From Polaribacter dokdonensis (lineage in GTDB: Bacteria; Bacteroidota; Bacteroidia; Flavobacteriales; Flavobacteriaceae), in contig NZ_CP101505.1 in assembly GCF_024362345.1 (NCBI RefSeq), forward strand, positions 268,001 through 332,000: a stretch of 64,000 bases of DNA, written 5' to 3'. Below are positions 41,409 to 50,473 of the stretch, piece after piece. The notes beneath the pieces are model-generated. The model saw only the letters and a program-made list of their open reading frames with translations. It was not told where the DNA came from and made no database searches. The stretch's first letter is position 1. Each line of letters opens with the position of its first letter. The translations under genes and the position numbers were made by a program.

Positions 41409-42758
41409 ATGAATTCGAAAAAAATAATTTATTGGTCCATAACTGTTGCACTAGCAGGTTTTTTGTTTGGTTTTGATACTATCGTAATTAGTGGTGCAGA
41501 ACAAGATATTCAAAAACTTTGGGGAACGTATACCCTTTTTGGTAGAAATGATTTATTTCATGGTATTGTAGTTGTAGGTTCTGCTTTATGGGGTACTGTT
41601 TTTGGTGCTATCTTTGGAGCTATTCCAAATGATAGGTTAGGAAGAAAGAAAACTTTAATAATTATAGGAATTTTATATACCTTTTCTGCAATTGGTTCCT
41701 CATTATCAACAGATCCTTGGTTATTTGCAATATTTAGATTTATTGGAGGTATAGGTGTTGGAGCATCAACAATAGCTGCACCCGCATTTATTTCAGAAAT
41801 TGCTCCTAAAGAAAAAAGAGGAAGACTAGTAGCAACCTATCAATTTAATATCGTTTTTGGAATTTTAATCGCATTTGTTTCTAATGCACTATTCGCAAAA
41901 TTTATTGATGTAGATGCATGGAGATGGATGATTGGTATTGAGGCTTTACCAGCATTTATTTATACTATTTTGGTTTTTACAGTACCAGAAAGTCCAAGAT
42001 GGTTGTTATCTAAAAAAAATGATGTAGAAAGAGCTAAAGAAATATTTAGAAGTTTATATAAAAAAGAGGATGATGTAGAAGCGCAAGTTAAAATGATTTT
42101 AGATTCTCAAGAAAACGTAAATACAACAGAACGTCTTTTTAATAAGAAATATTCAATTCCTTTATCACTAGCATTTTTTATTGCTTTTTTTAATCAATTT
42201 AGTGGTATTAATGCAATTTTATATTATGCAAATAGAATTTTTGAAGAAGCAGGTTTAGCAGAACAAGCTAGCGATTTAAGCTCAATAGGTTTAGGAGTTA
42301 CAAATTTTATATTTACTTTGCTTGGTATGTTCTTAATAGACAAATTAGGAAGAAAACAATTACTTTATATTGGCTCATTTGGTTATATAATATCACTAAG
42401 TATAGTTTCTCTATGTTTTTATAATAATTGGTCTGGTATGATAGTTCCAACCTCATTATTCTTATTTATTGCTTCACATGCAATAGGACAAGGAGCAGTT
42501 ATTTGGGTTTTTATGTCAGAAATTTTCCCAAACCATATGAGATCTTCTGGACAAGCTTTCACTAGTTCTGTTCATTGGATTTTAGCAGCAATAATACCTT
42601 CACTAGTACCTATTTTATTTAATTTGATAGGAGCAGCAGTTGTATTTGCCATTTTTGCAATAATGATGATTTTACAATTGATTTGGGTAAGGTTTTATGT
42701 TCCAGAAACAAAAGGAAAATCTTTAGAGGAATTATCTGCATCTTTAACTAAGAAATAG
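41409..42758 (+). CDS. Sugar porter (MFS), probable fructose or glucose/proton symporter
   Basis: The 449-residue protein with twelve membrane segments has the sugar-porter signatures: FLFGFDTIVISGAEQDIQ in helix 1, PNDRLGRKKTLI (loop 2-3), PESPRWLLSKK after helix 6, QFSGINAILYYA in helix 7 and PETKGKSLEELS at the end. It is XylE/GLUT-like. It sits 9 bases after the GH32 gene and 1 base before the fructokinase gene, so fructose is the likely substrate. Confidence 0.94.
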   Translation: MNSKKIIYWSITVALAGFLFGFDTIVISGAEQDIQKLWGTYTLFGRNDLFHGIVVVGSALWGTVFGAIFGAIPNDRLGRKKTLIIIGILYTFSAIGSSLSTDPWLFAIFRFIGGIGVGASTIAAPAFISEIAPKEKRGRLVATYQFNIVFGILIAFVSNALFAKFIDVDAWRWMIGIEALPAFIYTILVFTVPESPRWLLSKKNDVERAKEIFRSLYKKEDDVEAQVKMILDSQENVNTTERLFNKKYSIPLSLAFFIAFFNQFSGINAILYYANRIFEEAGLAEQASDLSSIGLGVTNFIFTLLGMFLIDKLGRKQLLYIGSFGYIISLSIVSLCFYNNWSGMIVPTSLFLFIASHAIGQGAVIWVFMSEIFPNHMRSSGQAFTSSVHWILAAIIPSLVPILFNLIGAAVVFAIFAIMMILQLIWVRFYVPETKGKSLEELSASLTKK

Positions 42759-42759
42759 T

Positions 42760-43647
42760 ATGTTAAAAATATTTTGTTTTGGTGAAATTCTTTGGGATGT
42801 TTTTGCTACACATAAAAAAATTGGAGGAGCACCATTAAATGTTGCTCTGCGTTTACAATCTCTAAAAAATAAAGTATCAATAATAAGTAGTGTTGGTAAA
42901 GATATAGAAGGAGAAGAGTTAATTAATTTTATAAAAGAACACAATGTAAATGTAGATTTTATTCAAATTAATGAAAAATATAAAACAGGTAATGTTCAAG
43001 TAACCTTAGATAAATTTGGGAGTGCAACATATGATATTCAATACCCAAGTTCTTGGGATTTTATCGAATTTAATAATGAATTAGTAAATTCAATAGAAAC
43101 TTCAGATGCATTTATTTTTGGGAGTTTAATAACTAGAAATAAAGTGTCTAAAGAAACATTATATCATTTGATTAAAAGTTCTAAGTACTCGATTTTTGAT
43201 GTTAATTTAAGGGCACCACATTATACTAAAGATATTTTAATTGATTTGTTACATAAAAGTGATTTTGTAAAGTTTAATGATGATGAACTCTTAGAAATCA
43301 GTAATTTTTTAGGTTCTAGATTAAAGTCAATTGAAAAGAATATTGAATTTATAGCAGAAAAAACAAACACAAGTCATATTTGTGTAACTAGAGGTAGTAA
43401 TGGTGCAATATTGTATTATAATAAAAAGTTTTATTCAAATTCTGGATATTCAGTAAGCGTTAAAGATACAGTTGGGGCTGGAGATTCTTTTTTAGCTACC
43501 TTAATAAATTTTCTTTTAAAGAAAGAACCACCACAAAAAGCAATCGATATTGCATGTGCAATGGGTGCCTTAGTAGCTAAAAATGAAGGTGCTAATCCAA
43601 AAATTACACAAGAAGAAATATTTAATTTAATGAAAACTTCTTACTAA
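42760..43647 (+). CDS. PfkB-family carbohydrate kinase, probable fructokinase
   Basis: The 295-residue ribokinase-fold protein has the first PfkB signature IGGAPLNVALRLQSL (residues about 24-38) and the second DTVGAGDSFLATLINF (about 236-251) with catalytic Asp in GAGD. With GH32 and sugar porter just upstream it would phosphorylate fructose to fructose-6-phosphate and so feed glycolysis. The three genes form one operon with no regulator inside. Confidence 0.93.
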   Translation: MLKIFCFGEILWDVFATHKKIGGAPLNVALRLQSLKNKVSIISSVGKDIEGEELINFIKEHNVNVDFIQINEKYKTGNVQVTLDKFGSATYDIQYPSSWDFIEFNNELVNSIETSDAFIFGSLITRNKVSKETLYHLIKSSKYSIFDVNLRAPHYTKDILIDLLHKSDFVKFNDDELLEISNFLGSRLKSIEKNIEFIAEKTNTSHICVTRGSNGAILYYNKKFYSNSGYSVSVKDTVGAGDSFLATLINFLLKKEPPQKAIDIACAMGALVAKNEGANPKITQEEIFNLMKTSY

Positions 43648-43716
43648 TTTGTTTAAATAAATTAGAATTAAATAAAAGAATATCAATATTTTACATAGAA
43701 ATTGAAATAATGGCAT

Positions 43717-43724
43717 TATCTTTG
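43717..43724 (+). promoter_or_regulatory. Bacteroidota -7 box (TATCTTTG) of cold-shock gene
   Basis: TATCTTTG matches TAnnTTTG. The start codon is 55 bases downstream, leaving a leader of roughly 50 bases, which may fold as cold-shock leaders do; the fold is an inference. Confidence 0.6.
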
Positions 43725-43778
43725 CAACTTACATAAACGTTGCTAGGAATTAATTTAGCAGCACATAATTTTTTTATA

Positions 43779-43970
43779 ATGAATAAAGGTACCGTAAAAT
43801 TTTTCAATGAGTCTAAAGGATTTGGATTTATCACTGAAGAAGGATCAAACAAAGAACATTTTGTACACGTGTCAGGATTAGTTGACGAAATTCGTGAAAA
43901 CGATGAAGTTGAATTCGACTTACAAGATGGAAGAAAAGGATTAAACGCAGTAAACGTAAGAGTATTATAA
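43779..43970 (+). CDS. Cold-shock domain protein
   Basis: The start is set at MNKGTVKFFNESKGFGFITE (43779); the 13 upstream codons in frame belong to the mRNA leader. The 63-residue protein is a single cold-shock domain with RNP1 KGFGFITEE and RNP2 HFVHVSGL, an RNA chaperone that opens mRNA structure. It has its own -7 box and a strong terminator. Confidence 0.97.
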   Translation: MNKGTVKFFNESKGFGFITEEGSNKEHFVHVSGLVDEIRENDEVEFDLQDGRKGLNAVNVRVL

Positions 43971-44001
43971 TATATATTTATTACTAGTTAAATTTTTATC
44001 T

Positions 44002-44031
44002 AAAAGCCTCGCAATTTGCGAGGCTTTTTTT
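44002..44031 (+). terminator. Terminator of cold-shock gene
   Basis: AAAAGCCTCGCAA and TTGCGAGGCTTTT form a near-perfect hairpin with a T tail. Confidence 0.93.
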
Positions 44032-44054
44032 ATTTTAGTTTTTCAATAGTTATT

Positions 44055-44252
44055 ATGATTGACGGTCGAAAAAGAAAAAACATTAAAATAGGATTATTTG
44101 TAGAAATTGTACAAAAACCCCATCAAAGATCAGGTGAACTTACAGAAGGTGAAGTTGCCAAAATTCTTACCAAATCTGTACAACATCCTCATGGAATTAA
44201 AGTTCAGTTAAAATCTGGTTTGGTGGGTAGAGTTAAAAATGTATTGGAGTAA
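44055..44252 (+). CDS. YwbE-family protein
   Basis: The start is set at MIDGRKRKNIKIGLFVEIV (44055), the normal N-terminus; the preceding in-frame codons overlap the cold-shock terminator. The 65-residue protein matches the YwbE family (VEIVQKPHQRSGELTEGEVAKILTKS, HPHGIKVQL, GLVGRVKNV). The function is unknown; the small beta-barrel shape suggests nucleic-acid or protein binding. Confidence 0.93.
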   Translation: MIDGRKRKNIKIGLFVEIVQKPHQRSGELTEGEVAKILTKSVQHPHGIKVQLKSGLVGRVKNVLE

Positions 44253-44254
44253 CC

Positions 44255-45157
44255 TTATCTAATAGGTATTTTTATTTGGTACAGTTTTCTGCTTTTATTG
44301 TTTAAGTGATTCTCTCTTAACCAAGGATTGTACTTCTTAAACTCTTTGTAGTTTAATCCGTAATTTTTAGCAAAAGTGGCAATATTTGTAATTGCAGTAT
44401 CTACCTCTATTTCTTTGGTTTTTTCTAAGGTATATAAATCGCTTTCAGCAAAAACAAAACCGTATTTTCTAGGGTTACTAATTACTTCTTTTAAAGCTAA
44501 AATTCTAAAAATATAACGTTCAGTTTCATCTGGTAATAAAGCATCATAGTAATTGTCTACTTCCTGAGTTTCTAATCTACTAGCCACTCCATAATTCCCT
44601 GCATTGTAAGCTGCTGCTGCTAATGTCCAAGAACCTAATTTTTCTTTAGATTTTTTTAAATACTCAGCTGCAACCTTTGTAGATTTTTCTATGTTATAGC
44701 GTTCATCAACATTTTTATTGATTTCCAGTCCATATTCTTTTCCAGTAGTTTTCATAAAATGCCACATTCCTGCTGCACCAACAGAAGAAGTTTCATCAAT
44801 TAAGCCACTTTCTGCTAAAGCCAAAAATTTAAAATCATCAGGTAAACCGTATTTTTTTAATAAAGGTTCTAGGATAGGAAAGTATTGATTAGCCCTTTTT
44901 ATTAATAGTAAACCATTTGATTGCCAATAAGTATTTACAAGTAACTCTCTGTCCATTCGTTCTTTAACATCAGGAATTTCAATAGGTACTCTTTCACCTG
45001 CTAAATTTAAATTTGCTGGTAATTGCAATGCTTGAATCTTATAGTTTTTATGGGTGTTAGTAATAGATTGCACTTCGTTCTCATGAATGGCATTCATGAA
45101 AAATATAGTTATTAAAACAACACCAACTAAGGTTAAAAGGCGAAATGATTTTTTCAT
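44255..45157 (-). CDS. Membrane-anchored lytic transglycosylase (MltD-like SLT domain)
   Basis: The 300-residue protein has an N-terminal membrane anchor (LLTLVGVVLITIFFMNA) and an SLT/GH23 domain at about 85-240: FLALAESGLIDETSSVGAAGMWHFM with the catalytic Glu and the GAAGxW motif, then AAAAYNAGNYGVASRL. A short C-terminal segment (NYKEFKKYNPWLRENHL...KIPIR) looks like a partial LysM-like fold. It cleaves peptidoglycan glycan strands to 1,6-anhydro ends in the periplasm. It stands alone. Confidence 0.93.
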   Translation of the reverse strand: MKKSFRLLTLVGVVLITIFFMNAIHENEVQSITNTHKNYKIQALQLPANLNLAGERVPIEIPDVKERMDRELLVNTYWQSNGLLLIKRANQYFPILEPLLKKYGLPDDFKFLALAESGLIDETSSVGAAGMWHFMKTTGKEYGLEINKNVDERYNIEKSTKVAAEYLKKSKEKLGSWTLAAAAYNAGNYGVASRLETQEVDNYYDALLPDETERYIFRILALKEVISNPRKYGFVFAESDLYTLEKTKEIEVDTAITNIATFAKNYGLNYKEFKKYNPWLRENHLNNKSRKLYQIKIPIR

Positions 45158-45200
45158 GCGAAATTGTAATTTTACTTTAAAAATAAAGAAAATATTGAGT

Positions 45201-45866
45201 CTAAGCAGTTAAATTTTCGTGAATTATTTGAGTAATTTCTTTGGCTTTAATTATTATCATAGAGTGATTACCATTCTCTATTCTAATACAGTTAGATATG
45301 CTCTTTATTGGAAAGATTTCATCTTTAGTACCATGAATATGTACAATATCTTTTATAACGTTTGTATGTTTCCAATTAATGGCATTATGTATAGACCATT
45401 TTATGTAAGTTTCACCCCTAACAGAAAGATATTTTTTATATAGTTTGGCTTTTTTTTCTAAAGTTTTACCAACAAAAAATTTAGAGTAATCTTCAAAATT
45501 GGTTACTATTTGTGTTGGGAATAATTTATAGATTTTGCTTTTACTTGCCAAAACAAATCTTTTTGGCAATTCTTCAGAAGATTTTATACTAGAAATAATA
45601 ATTAATTTTTGAACGGGAATTAACTTGCTTATTTCCTGAACAATAATTCCGCCAAAAGAAACACCAACCAAAACAGGATTATCATGATTTATTTCTTTAG
45701 ATAATCGTAAAGCGTAATTACTAATTTCTTCTTCTAGATCTAAAGGTTCTATCCAAGATAAATAATGACATTCGTATAGATTTGGGTCTAAAGCTAAGTT
45801 TTCGAATATTTCAGGACCAGCTGCTAAACCTGGCATAAAGTAAATAGGAATCTTAGCATTTACCAT
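45201..45866 (-). CDS. Alpha/beta hydrolase, small
   Basis: The 221-residue protein has FMPGLAAGPEIF near the N-terminus, the nucleophile elbow VGVSFGGIIVQEIS with Ser, HIHGTKDEIFPIKSI with the acid, and a final GNHSMII carrying the His. It is cytosolic, with unknown substrate. It begins 2 bases after the mtaB stop on the same strand, so it is probably co-transcribed. Confidence 0.87.
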   Translation of the reverse strand: MVNAKIPIYFMPGLAAGPEIFENLALDPNLYECHYLSWIEPLDLEEEISNYALRLSKEINHDNPVLVGVSFGGIIVQEISKLIPVQKLIIISSIKSSEELPKRFVLASKSKIYKLFPTQIVTNFEDYSKFFVGKTLEKKAKLYKKYLSVRGETYIKWSIHNAINWKHTNVIKDIVHIHGTKDEIFPIKSISNCIRIENGNHSMIIIKAKEITQIIHENLTA

Positions 45867-45868
45867 TT

Positions 45869-47203
45869 TTATACATTTACGGTTTCTGATACAAAATCAA
45901 AACGAACCAAACCATCTTCATCAATTTTGGTAAGTTGAATTGTATGTAAAGTATTTACTAACTCAGGATTCCAAGGTGTTTTTACTTTTACATAGTTTTC
46001 TGTAAATCCGTTTATATAGCCCTCTTTATTTTCATTTTCAAATAGTACAGTTAAGGTGTTTCCTAATTGAGATTCATAGAAAGCTCTTCTTTTTTTAGCT
46101 GATAAACCACGTAACATTTTACTACGTTTTGCTCTTGTTTTTTTAGGTACAACACCTTCAAAATCTACAGCTTCAGTATTTGGTCTTTCAGAATACGTAA
46201 ATACATGTAAGTAAGAAATATCTAAATCATTTAAATAATTGTAGGTTTCTAGAAATAATTCCTCTGTTTCACCAGGAAAACCAACAATTACATCTACACC
46301 AATACAAGCATTTGGCATTACTTCTTTAATTCTATGAACTCTATTGGTATAAGTGTTCTTTAAATACCTACGTTTCATCTTTTTTAGTAACTCATCACTT
46401 CCAGATTGCAATGGAATATGAAAATGAGGAACAAAAGAGTTTGATTTAGAGACGAAATCTATAGTTTCATCCTTTAGTAAATTGGGTTCTATAGAAGATA
46501 TTCGTAAACGATGAATGCCATCTACTTGATCTAATTCTTTAACCAATTCTAAAAATGTATGTTCGTGCTTTTTATTGCCAAACTCACCTTTTCCATAATC
46601 TCCAATATTAACTCCTGTTAATACAATTTCTTTAATGCCTTTAGACGATATTTCTTTAGCATTTTCAATCACATTTTGCAAAGTATCGCTTCTAGATATT
46701 CCTCTAGCTAGAGGTATAGTACAATAGGTGCATTTATAATCGCAACCATCTTGAACCTTTAGAAAAGCACGAGTTCTATCACCTATAGAATAAGAGCCTA
46801 CATAAAAATCGGCATCAACAATTTCACAAGAATGGACTTCACCTAAATCATTTTTACTTAAATCATTTAAATAACTAGTTACATTAAATTTTTCTGTTGC
46901 TCCTAAAACCAAATCTACACCATCTACAGCAGCCAATTCTTCTGGTTTTAATTGTGCATAACAACCAACAGCTATTAAATAAGCATTTTCGTTTTTCTTT
47001 AATGCGTTTTTTACAATAGATTTAAAACGCTTATCTGCATTGTCTGTTACAGAACATGTATTTATTACATAAATATCTGCAACATCCTCAAAATCAACTT
47101 TTTCAAAACCTTCATTTACAAAGTTTCTTGCAATTGTTGAGGTTTCAGAAAAATTTAATTTACACCCTAAGGTATAAAAAGCGACTTTTTTATCTGACAT
47201 CAT
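45869..47203 (-). CDS. mtaB: tRNA t6A37 methylthiotransferase
   Basis: The 444-residue radical-SAM enzyme adds a methylthio group to t6A37 of ANN-decoding tRNAs. The N-terminal UPF0004 domain has three cluster cysteines (TLGCKLN, NTCSVTD, VGCYAQL). The radical-SAM motif CDYKCTYCTIPLARG lies near 155. PLQSGSDELLKKMKRRY and the C-terminal TRAM domain (LTVLFENENKEGYINGFTENY) are complete. The MtaB rather than MiaB or RimO assignment rests on the start and the PLARG region. Two adjacent ATGs can serve as start. Confidence 0.93.
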   Translation of the reverse strand: MMSDKKVAFYTLGCKLNFSETSTIARNFVNEGFEKVDFEDVADIYVINTCSVTDNADKRFKSIVKNALKKNENAYLIAVGCYAQLKPEELAAVDGVDLVLGATEKFNVTSYLNDLSKNDLGEVHSCEIVDADFYVGSYSIGDRTRAFLKVQDGCDYKCTYCTIPLARGISRSDTLQNVIENAKEISSKGIKEIVLTGVNIGDYGKGEFGNKKHEHTFLELVKELDQVDGIHRLRISSIEPNLLKDETIDFVSKSNSFVPHFHIPLQSGSDELLKKMKRRYLKNTYTNRVHRIKEVMPNACIGVDVIVGFPGETEELFLETYNYLNDLDISYLHVFTYSERPNTEAVDFEGVVPKKTRAKRSKMLRGLSAKKRRAFYESQLGNTLTVLFENENKEGYINGFTENYVKVKTPWNPELVNTLHTIQLTKIDEDGLVRFDFVSETVNV

Positions 47204-47223
47204 TCCTTTACTTTTATCGTTGG

Positions 47224-47231
47224 CAAATTTA
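47224..47231 (-). promoter_or_regulatory. Bacteroidota -7 box (TAAATTTG) of mtaB
   Basis: On the minus strand TAAATTTG matches TAnnTTTG, 21 bases before the mtaB start. Confidence 0.55.
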
Positions 47232-47243
47232 CAATAATATTTG

Positions 47244-47741
47244 ATGATTTTTGAAACGCAAAGGTTACGAATCAGATTACTTACATTAAATGATTTAGAT
47301 TCTTTTCATAAAATGCAGAGTAATCCTAAAGTAATGCAATATGCTGATGGTGAGGTTAATGATTTTATTGGGCATCAAAAAGAATTATTAAACCTAATTG
47401 ATAAATACCAAATCACAAATAATGATTTTTGGATTTATGCAATTGATCATAAAATAGACGAAGTTTTTGTAGGTACTTTAGCCCTTGTAAAAGATAATGC
47501 AGATGACGAAATTGGGTATCGATTTTTAGAAGACTATTGGAACAAAGGTTATGGGTTAGAAGTGTGTAAAGGTGCTTTAGCCTATTGCAAAAAGATTGGA
47601 ATGAAGCAATTAGTTGCTTATTGTGCAGATGAAAATAAAGCATCAATTAAAATTTTAGAAAAATTAAATTTTAAAGTTGTAGAAAGATTTAATACAGCTA
47701 TTAATCAATTAACAGAAACAAAATATAAAATTCACTTATGA
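47244..47741 (+). CDS. GNAT-family N-acetyltransferase (RimJ/RimL-like)
   Basis: The start is set at ATG 47244, one codon inside a TTG-initiated frame. The 165-residue protein starts FETQRLRIRLLTLNDLDSFH, the pattern of RimJ/RimL-type acetyltransferases; the acetyl-CoA site is IGYRFLEDYWNKGYGLEVCKG, followed by ENKASIKILEKLNFKVVE. It would acetylate an amine or protein N-terminus; the substrate is unknown. The stop overlaps the next gene by 4 bases. Confidence 0.92.
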   Translation: MIFETQRLRIRLLTLNDLDSFHKMQSNPKVMQYADGEVNDFIGHQKELLNLIDKYQITNNDFWIYAIDHKIDEVFVGTLALVKDNADDEIGYRFLEDYWNKGYGLEVCKGALAYCKKIGMKQLVAYCADENKASIKILEKLNFKVVERFNTAINQLTETKYKIHL

Positions 47742-48055
47742 TAGTAGATCATTTAAAACCTCCATATTATGCTGTAATTTTTACAACAATAATTAGCGAT
47801 AATACAGAAGGTTATACAGCAACTTCTGCTAGAATTGAAGCCTTAGCAAAGCAGCAAGAGGGTTATTTAGGTTTAGAGTTTGCAAGAAATGAAATTGGAA
47901 TTACAGTTTCTTACTGGAAAAGCTTAGAAGCTATCCAAAATTGGAAAAATAATATTGAACATACAGAAGCTAGAAATTTAGGAAGAGAAAAATGGTACAA
48001 ACAGTATCAATTAAGAATTTGTAAAGTTGAACGTGAATATGGATTTAAGAGATAA
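47738..48055 (+). CDS. Antibiotic-biosynthesis-monooxygenase (ABM) domain protein
   Basis: The 105-residue ferredoxin-like fold has YAVIFTTIISDNTEGY, EALAKQQEGYLGLEFARNE and TVSYWKSLEAIQNWKNNIEHTEARNLG, the usual ABM/YdhR pattern. Members act on quinones or as heme-degrading enzymes; no decisive residues are seen. It is translationally coupled to the acetyltransferase gene. Confidence 0.9.
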   Translation: MIVDHLKPPYYAVIFTTIISDNTEGYTATSARIEALAKQQEGYLGLEFARNEIGITVSYWKSLEAIQNWKNNIEHTEARNLGREKWYKQYQLRICKVEREYGFKR

Positions 48056-48058
48056 ATA

Positions 48059-48592
48059 ATGTACGCACAAATTCAAAAAGTATTAGAAAAATTCATGGGT
48101 AAAGCCAGTATTTACAAATATGGTTTTAACCTATCACCAATGTATAGAAGATCTACAGGTAGAATTATAGCAGTTTCTGATGATTTGTATTCGGTTACAA
48201 TTAAAATTAAATTAAGTTACAAAAACAGTAATTATGTTGGCTCTATCTTTGGAGGAAGTTTGTTTTCGGCAACTGACCCAATTTTTATGATTCAGCTTTT
48301 AAATATTTTGGATGATAATTATGTAGTTTGGGATAAATCTGCTTCTATAAAATTTAAAAGACCAGCAAGAGAAGCCTGCTATGTTGATTTTATTTTTACT
48401 AAAGATGAAATTGACAAAATAAAGACAGATGTTGCCAATCATAATGAGATTGACTTGGTAAAGCACATACAATTAACCAATAAGGATAAAAGCATTGTTT
48501 TTGCAGAAGTCTCTAAAACTGTATATATAGCTGATAAAAAGTATTACAAACAAAAACAGAAAAATAAAAAGCTTAAAAAGTCTACTTTATAA
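48059..48592 (+). CDS. DUF4442 (hot-dog fold, PaaI-like) protein
   Basis: The 177-residue protein fits DUF4442: FMGKASIYKYGFNLSPMYRRSTGRI, NYVGSIFGGSLFSATDPIFM and IKFKRPAREACYVDFIF. The hot-dog fold suggests acyl-CoA thioesterase relatives. The last 15 residues are very Lys-rich. It is third in a three-gene unit (GNAT, ABM, DUF4442), convergent with the EEP gene. Confidence 0.88.
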   Translation: MYAQIQKVLEKFMGKASIYKYGFNLSPMYRRSTGRIIAVSDDLYSVTIKIKLSYKNSNYVGSIFGGSLFSATDPIFMIQLLNILDDNYVVWDKSASIKFKRPAREACYVDFIFTKDEIDKIKTDVANHNEIDLVKHIQLTNKDKSIVFAEVSKTVYIADKKYYKQKQKNKKLKKSTL

Positions 48593-48594
48593 TT

Positions 48595-49605
48595 TTACCA
48601 ATTTATACGAGCTTGTATTGGGTAGTGATCTGAGTTTTTTTGTTTGAATGATGAAAATTGATTTACAATTGCATTTTCATCAACTAAAATAAAGTCGATT
48701 CTAAGTGGAAATGAATAGTTAAAAGTTTTTCCAAAACCATCACCAGCTTCTATAAAACCATCTTTTTTGTTGTTAGCAATTTGCTTGTATACCCAAGAAT
48801 AAGCTGTGTTATTAAAATCGCCAGCAACTATTTTTTTGCCTTCCCAGTTTGCTTCATGTATTAAAAATTCTTCAGTTTGTTCTGCCTGTTTTTTAAACCC
48901 TGCTCTTAACCTTGCTAATAATTTCTCAGAATTTTCTTGGCCGAAATTTTCAGCTTTCGTGTTCAACTCTAAAGATTGCAAGTGTAAATTATAAATTCTT
49001 ATTGTGTCTTTATCTTTTACGACATCTGCAAAAATAATATTGTTAGAAGTATCTGAGAGTTCCAAAGATCCTTTATTAATTATTTTATAATTTGAATAAA
49101 TGGCCAAACCAATAGTCGAGTTTGGTTTTTTTAATTTGATGTATTTATAAGGATAATCGAATTTTGGACTATCTGTTTTATGAAATTCTTGCAACAGTAA
49201 AATATCTGGTTCTTTATCAGAAACAAAATTGCTTATTTTTTCAGGTATTTTATCATCTTCAATCCATTGCCAATGGTTAAACATTCTCACATTATAAGAC
49301 ATGATTTTTAAATCGCTGTTTAGAGAAGATTTACCTTCATCAAACTTATAAAGAGGAGTTGTAACAAAATAGCCCAAACCTAAAATGAGAGCAGAAAGTA
49401 AAAATTGCTTTTTTAGTTGAATTAACCAGTAAACAACAAATACTAGATTGATAAGCATTAAAATAGGAACCAATAAACTTAAAATGGCAAAGCTAGATAA
49501 AGTTCTAGGCGAAACCCAAGGTAATAAATAGGAGAGAAGCAGACCTGTTGCTAACAGAGAGTTAAGCAGGTAAATAATTTTATTTATGAATGATAATTTC
49601 TTCAC
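48595..49605 (-). CDS. Membrane-anchored endonuclease/exonuclease/phosphatase family protein
   Basis: The 336-residue protein has three membrane segments in residues 1-90, then a DNase-I-like (EEP) domain: KIMSYNVRMF, DILLLQEF with the metal Glu, IRIYNLHLQS, VAGDFNNTAYSWVY (D and N), FPLRIDFILVD and KNSDHYPIQARI with the catalytic His. The active site faces the periplasm or exterior by topology. It may be a nuclease or phosphodiesterase; the substrate is unknown. It is followed upstream by two rhomboid genes on the same strand. Confidence 0.91.
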   Translation of the reverse strand: MKKLSFINKIIYLLNSLLATGLLLSYLLPWVSPRTLSSFAILSLLVPILMLINLVFVVYWLIQLKKQFLLSALILGLGYFVTTPLYKFDEGKSSLNSDLKIMSYNVRMFNHWQWIEDDKIPEKISNFVSDKEPDILLLQEFHKTDSPKFDYPYKYIKLKKPNSTIGLAIYSNYKIINKGSLELSDTSNNIIFADVVKDKDTIRIYNLHLQSLELNTKAENFGQENSEKLLARLRAGFKKQAEQTEEFLIHEANWEGKKIVAGDFNNTAYSWVYKQIANNKKDGFIEAGDGFGKTFNYSFPLRIDFILVDENAIVNQFSSFKQKNSDHYPIQARINW

Positions 49606-49615
49606 GAAATGAGAC

Positions 49616-50473
49616 CTACTTTTTTCCTTGTTTAAATAAAAATTCCTTTTCAGATTTGGTTAAAGTATCATAACCAGATTTACTAATTTTATCTAAAATA
49701 GCATCTACTTGTTTTTGTGTTAAATCTGTATTTTGGGTAGTTGTTGTTCGTTTGTTACTTTTAGATTTATGCACTGTTCTTAAAGGTTTCTCTTTCTTTT
49801 TAAACAGGTTTGAGAAAAAATCAAAAAGTTTAATTTCCTTGTTACTGGCTTGATTTACATATAAAAAGCCGAATAAAGCTCCACCTAAATGTGCAAAATG
49901 CCCACCAGCGTTAGTACCTATTAATCCAATGACATCTAATCCAATCCAAAAAGCAGCTAAATGCCATAGTTTTACAAAACCTATAAAACGTAATTTAATT
50001 TGGTAATTGGGTATATAAGTGGCTATACCTATAAAAATGGCAGATATTCCTGCAGAAGCACCTACTAAAACTGAGTTAGATCCTTCAAAAAGAGGAAAGT
50101 AATTCTGACTAAATAAATATAAAACACCTCCAAAGAAAGTACCTAAAAAGTAAAAAGTTAGTAGTTGTTTTTGAGTAAAATATTCTAAAAATAGGTTTCC
50201 AATAAAATAAAGTACAATTAAATTCATTAAAATGTGCAGAAAATCAGCATGTAAAAACCCATAAGAAATAATTGTCCATGGTTTTGTAAGTAACGAATTT
50301 ATAGAATGGTCTAAAGAAAACCAGTTCACGATAAAATTTTGCTGATTGGCATATAAACCTTCAACTACATTTATTAAAAGTGTAACAGCAAAAACAGCAA
50401 TATTTATGTAGATTAATTTCTCTACAATATTACCTTGTTTATATCTTACTCTTAAATTATCTAAAATGCTCAT
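49616..50473 (-). CDS. Rhomboid-family intramembrane serine protease (with C-terminal tail)
   Basis: The 285-residue protein has six membrane segments. It shows FLHILMNLIVLYFIGNL, the active Ser in VGASAGISAIF, and the catalytic His in GGHFAHLGGALFGFLY. The Ser motif is GASA rather than GASG. The cytosolic C-terminal tail (from about residue 220) is basic and ends with a helical part (LTQKQVDAILDKISKSGYDTLTKSE) similar to the DUF6576-type tail of many bacterial rhomboids. It overlaps the next rhomboid gene by 1 base, tandem arrangement being common in Bacteroidota. Confidence 0.92.
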   Translation of the reverse strand: MSILDNLRVRYKQGNIVEKLIYINIAVFAVTLLINVVEGLYANQQNFIVNWFSLDHSINSLLTKPWTIISYGFLHADFLHILMNLIVLYFIGNLFLEYFTQKQLLTFYFLGTFFGGVLYLFSQNYFPLFEGSNSVLVGASAGISAIFIGIATYIPNYQIKLRFIGFVKLWHLAAFWIGLDVIGLIGTNAGGHFAHLGGALFGFLYVNQASNKEIKLFDFFSNLFKKKEKPLRTVHKSKSNKRTTTTQNTDLTQKQVDAILDKISKSGYDTLTKSEKEFLFKQGKK

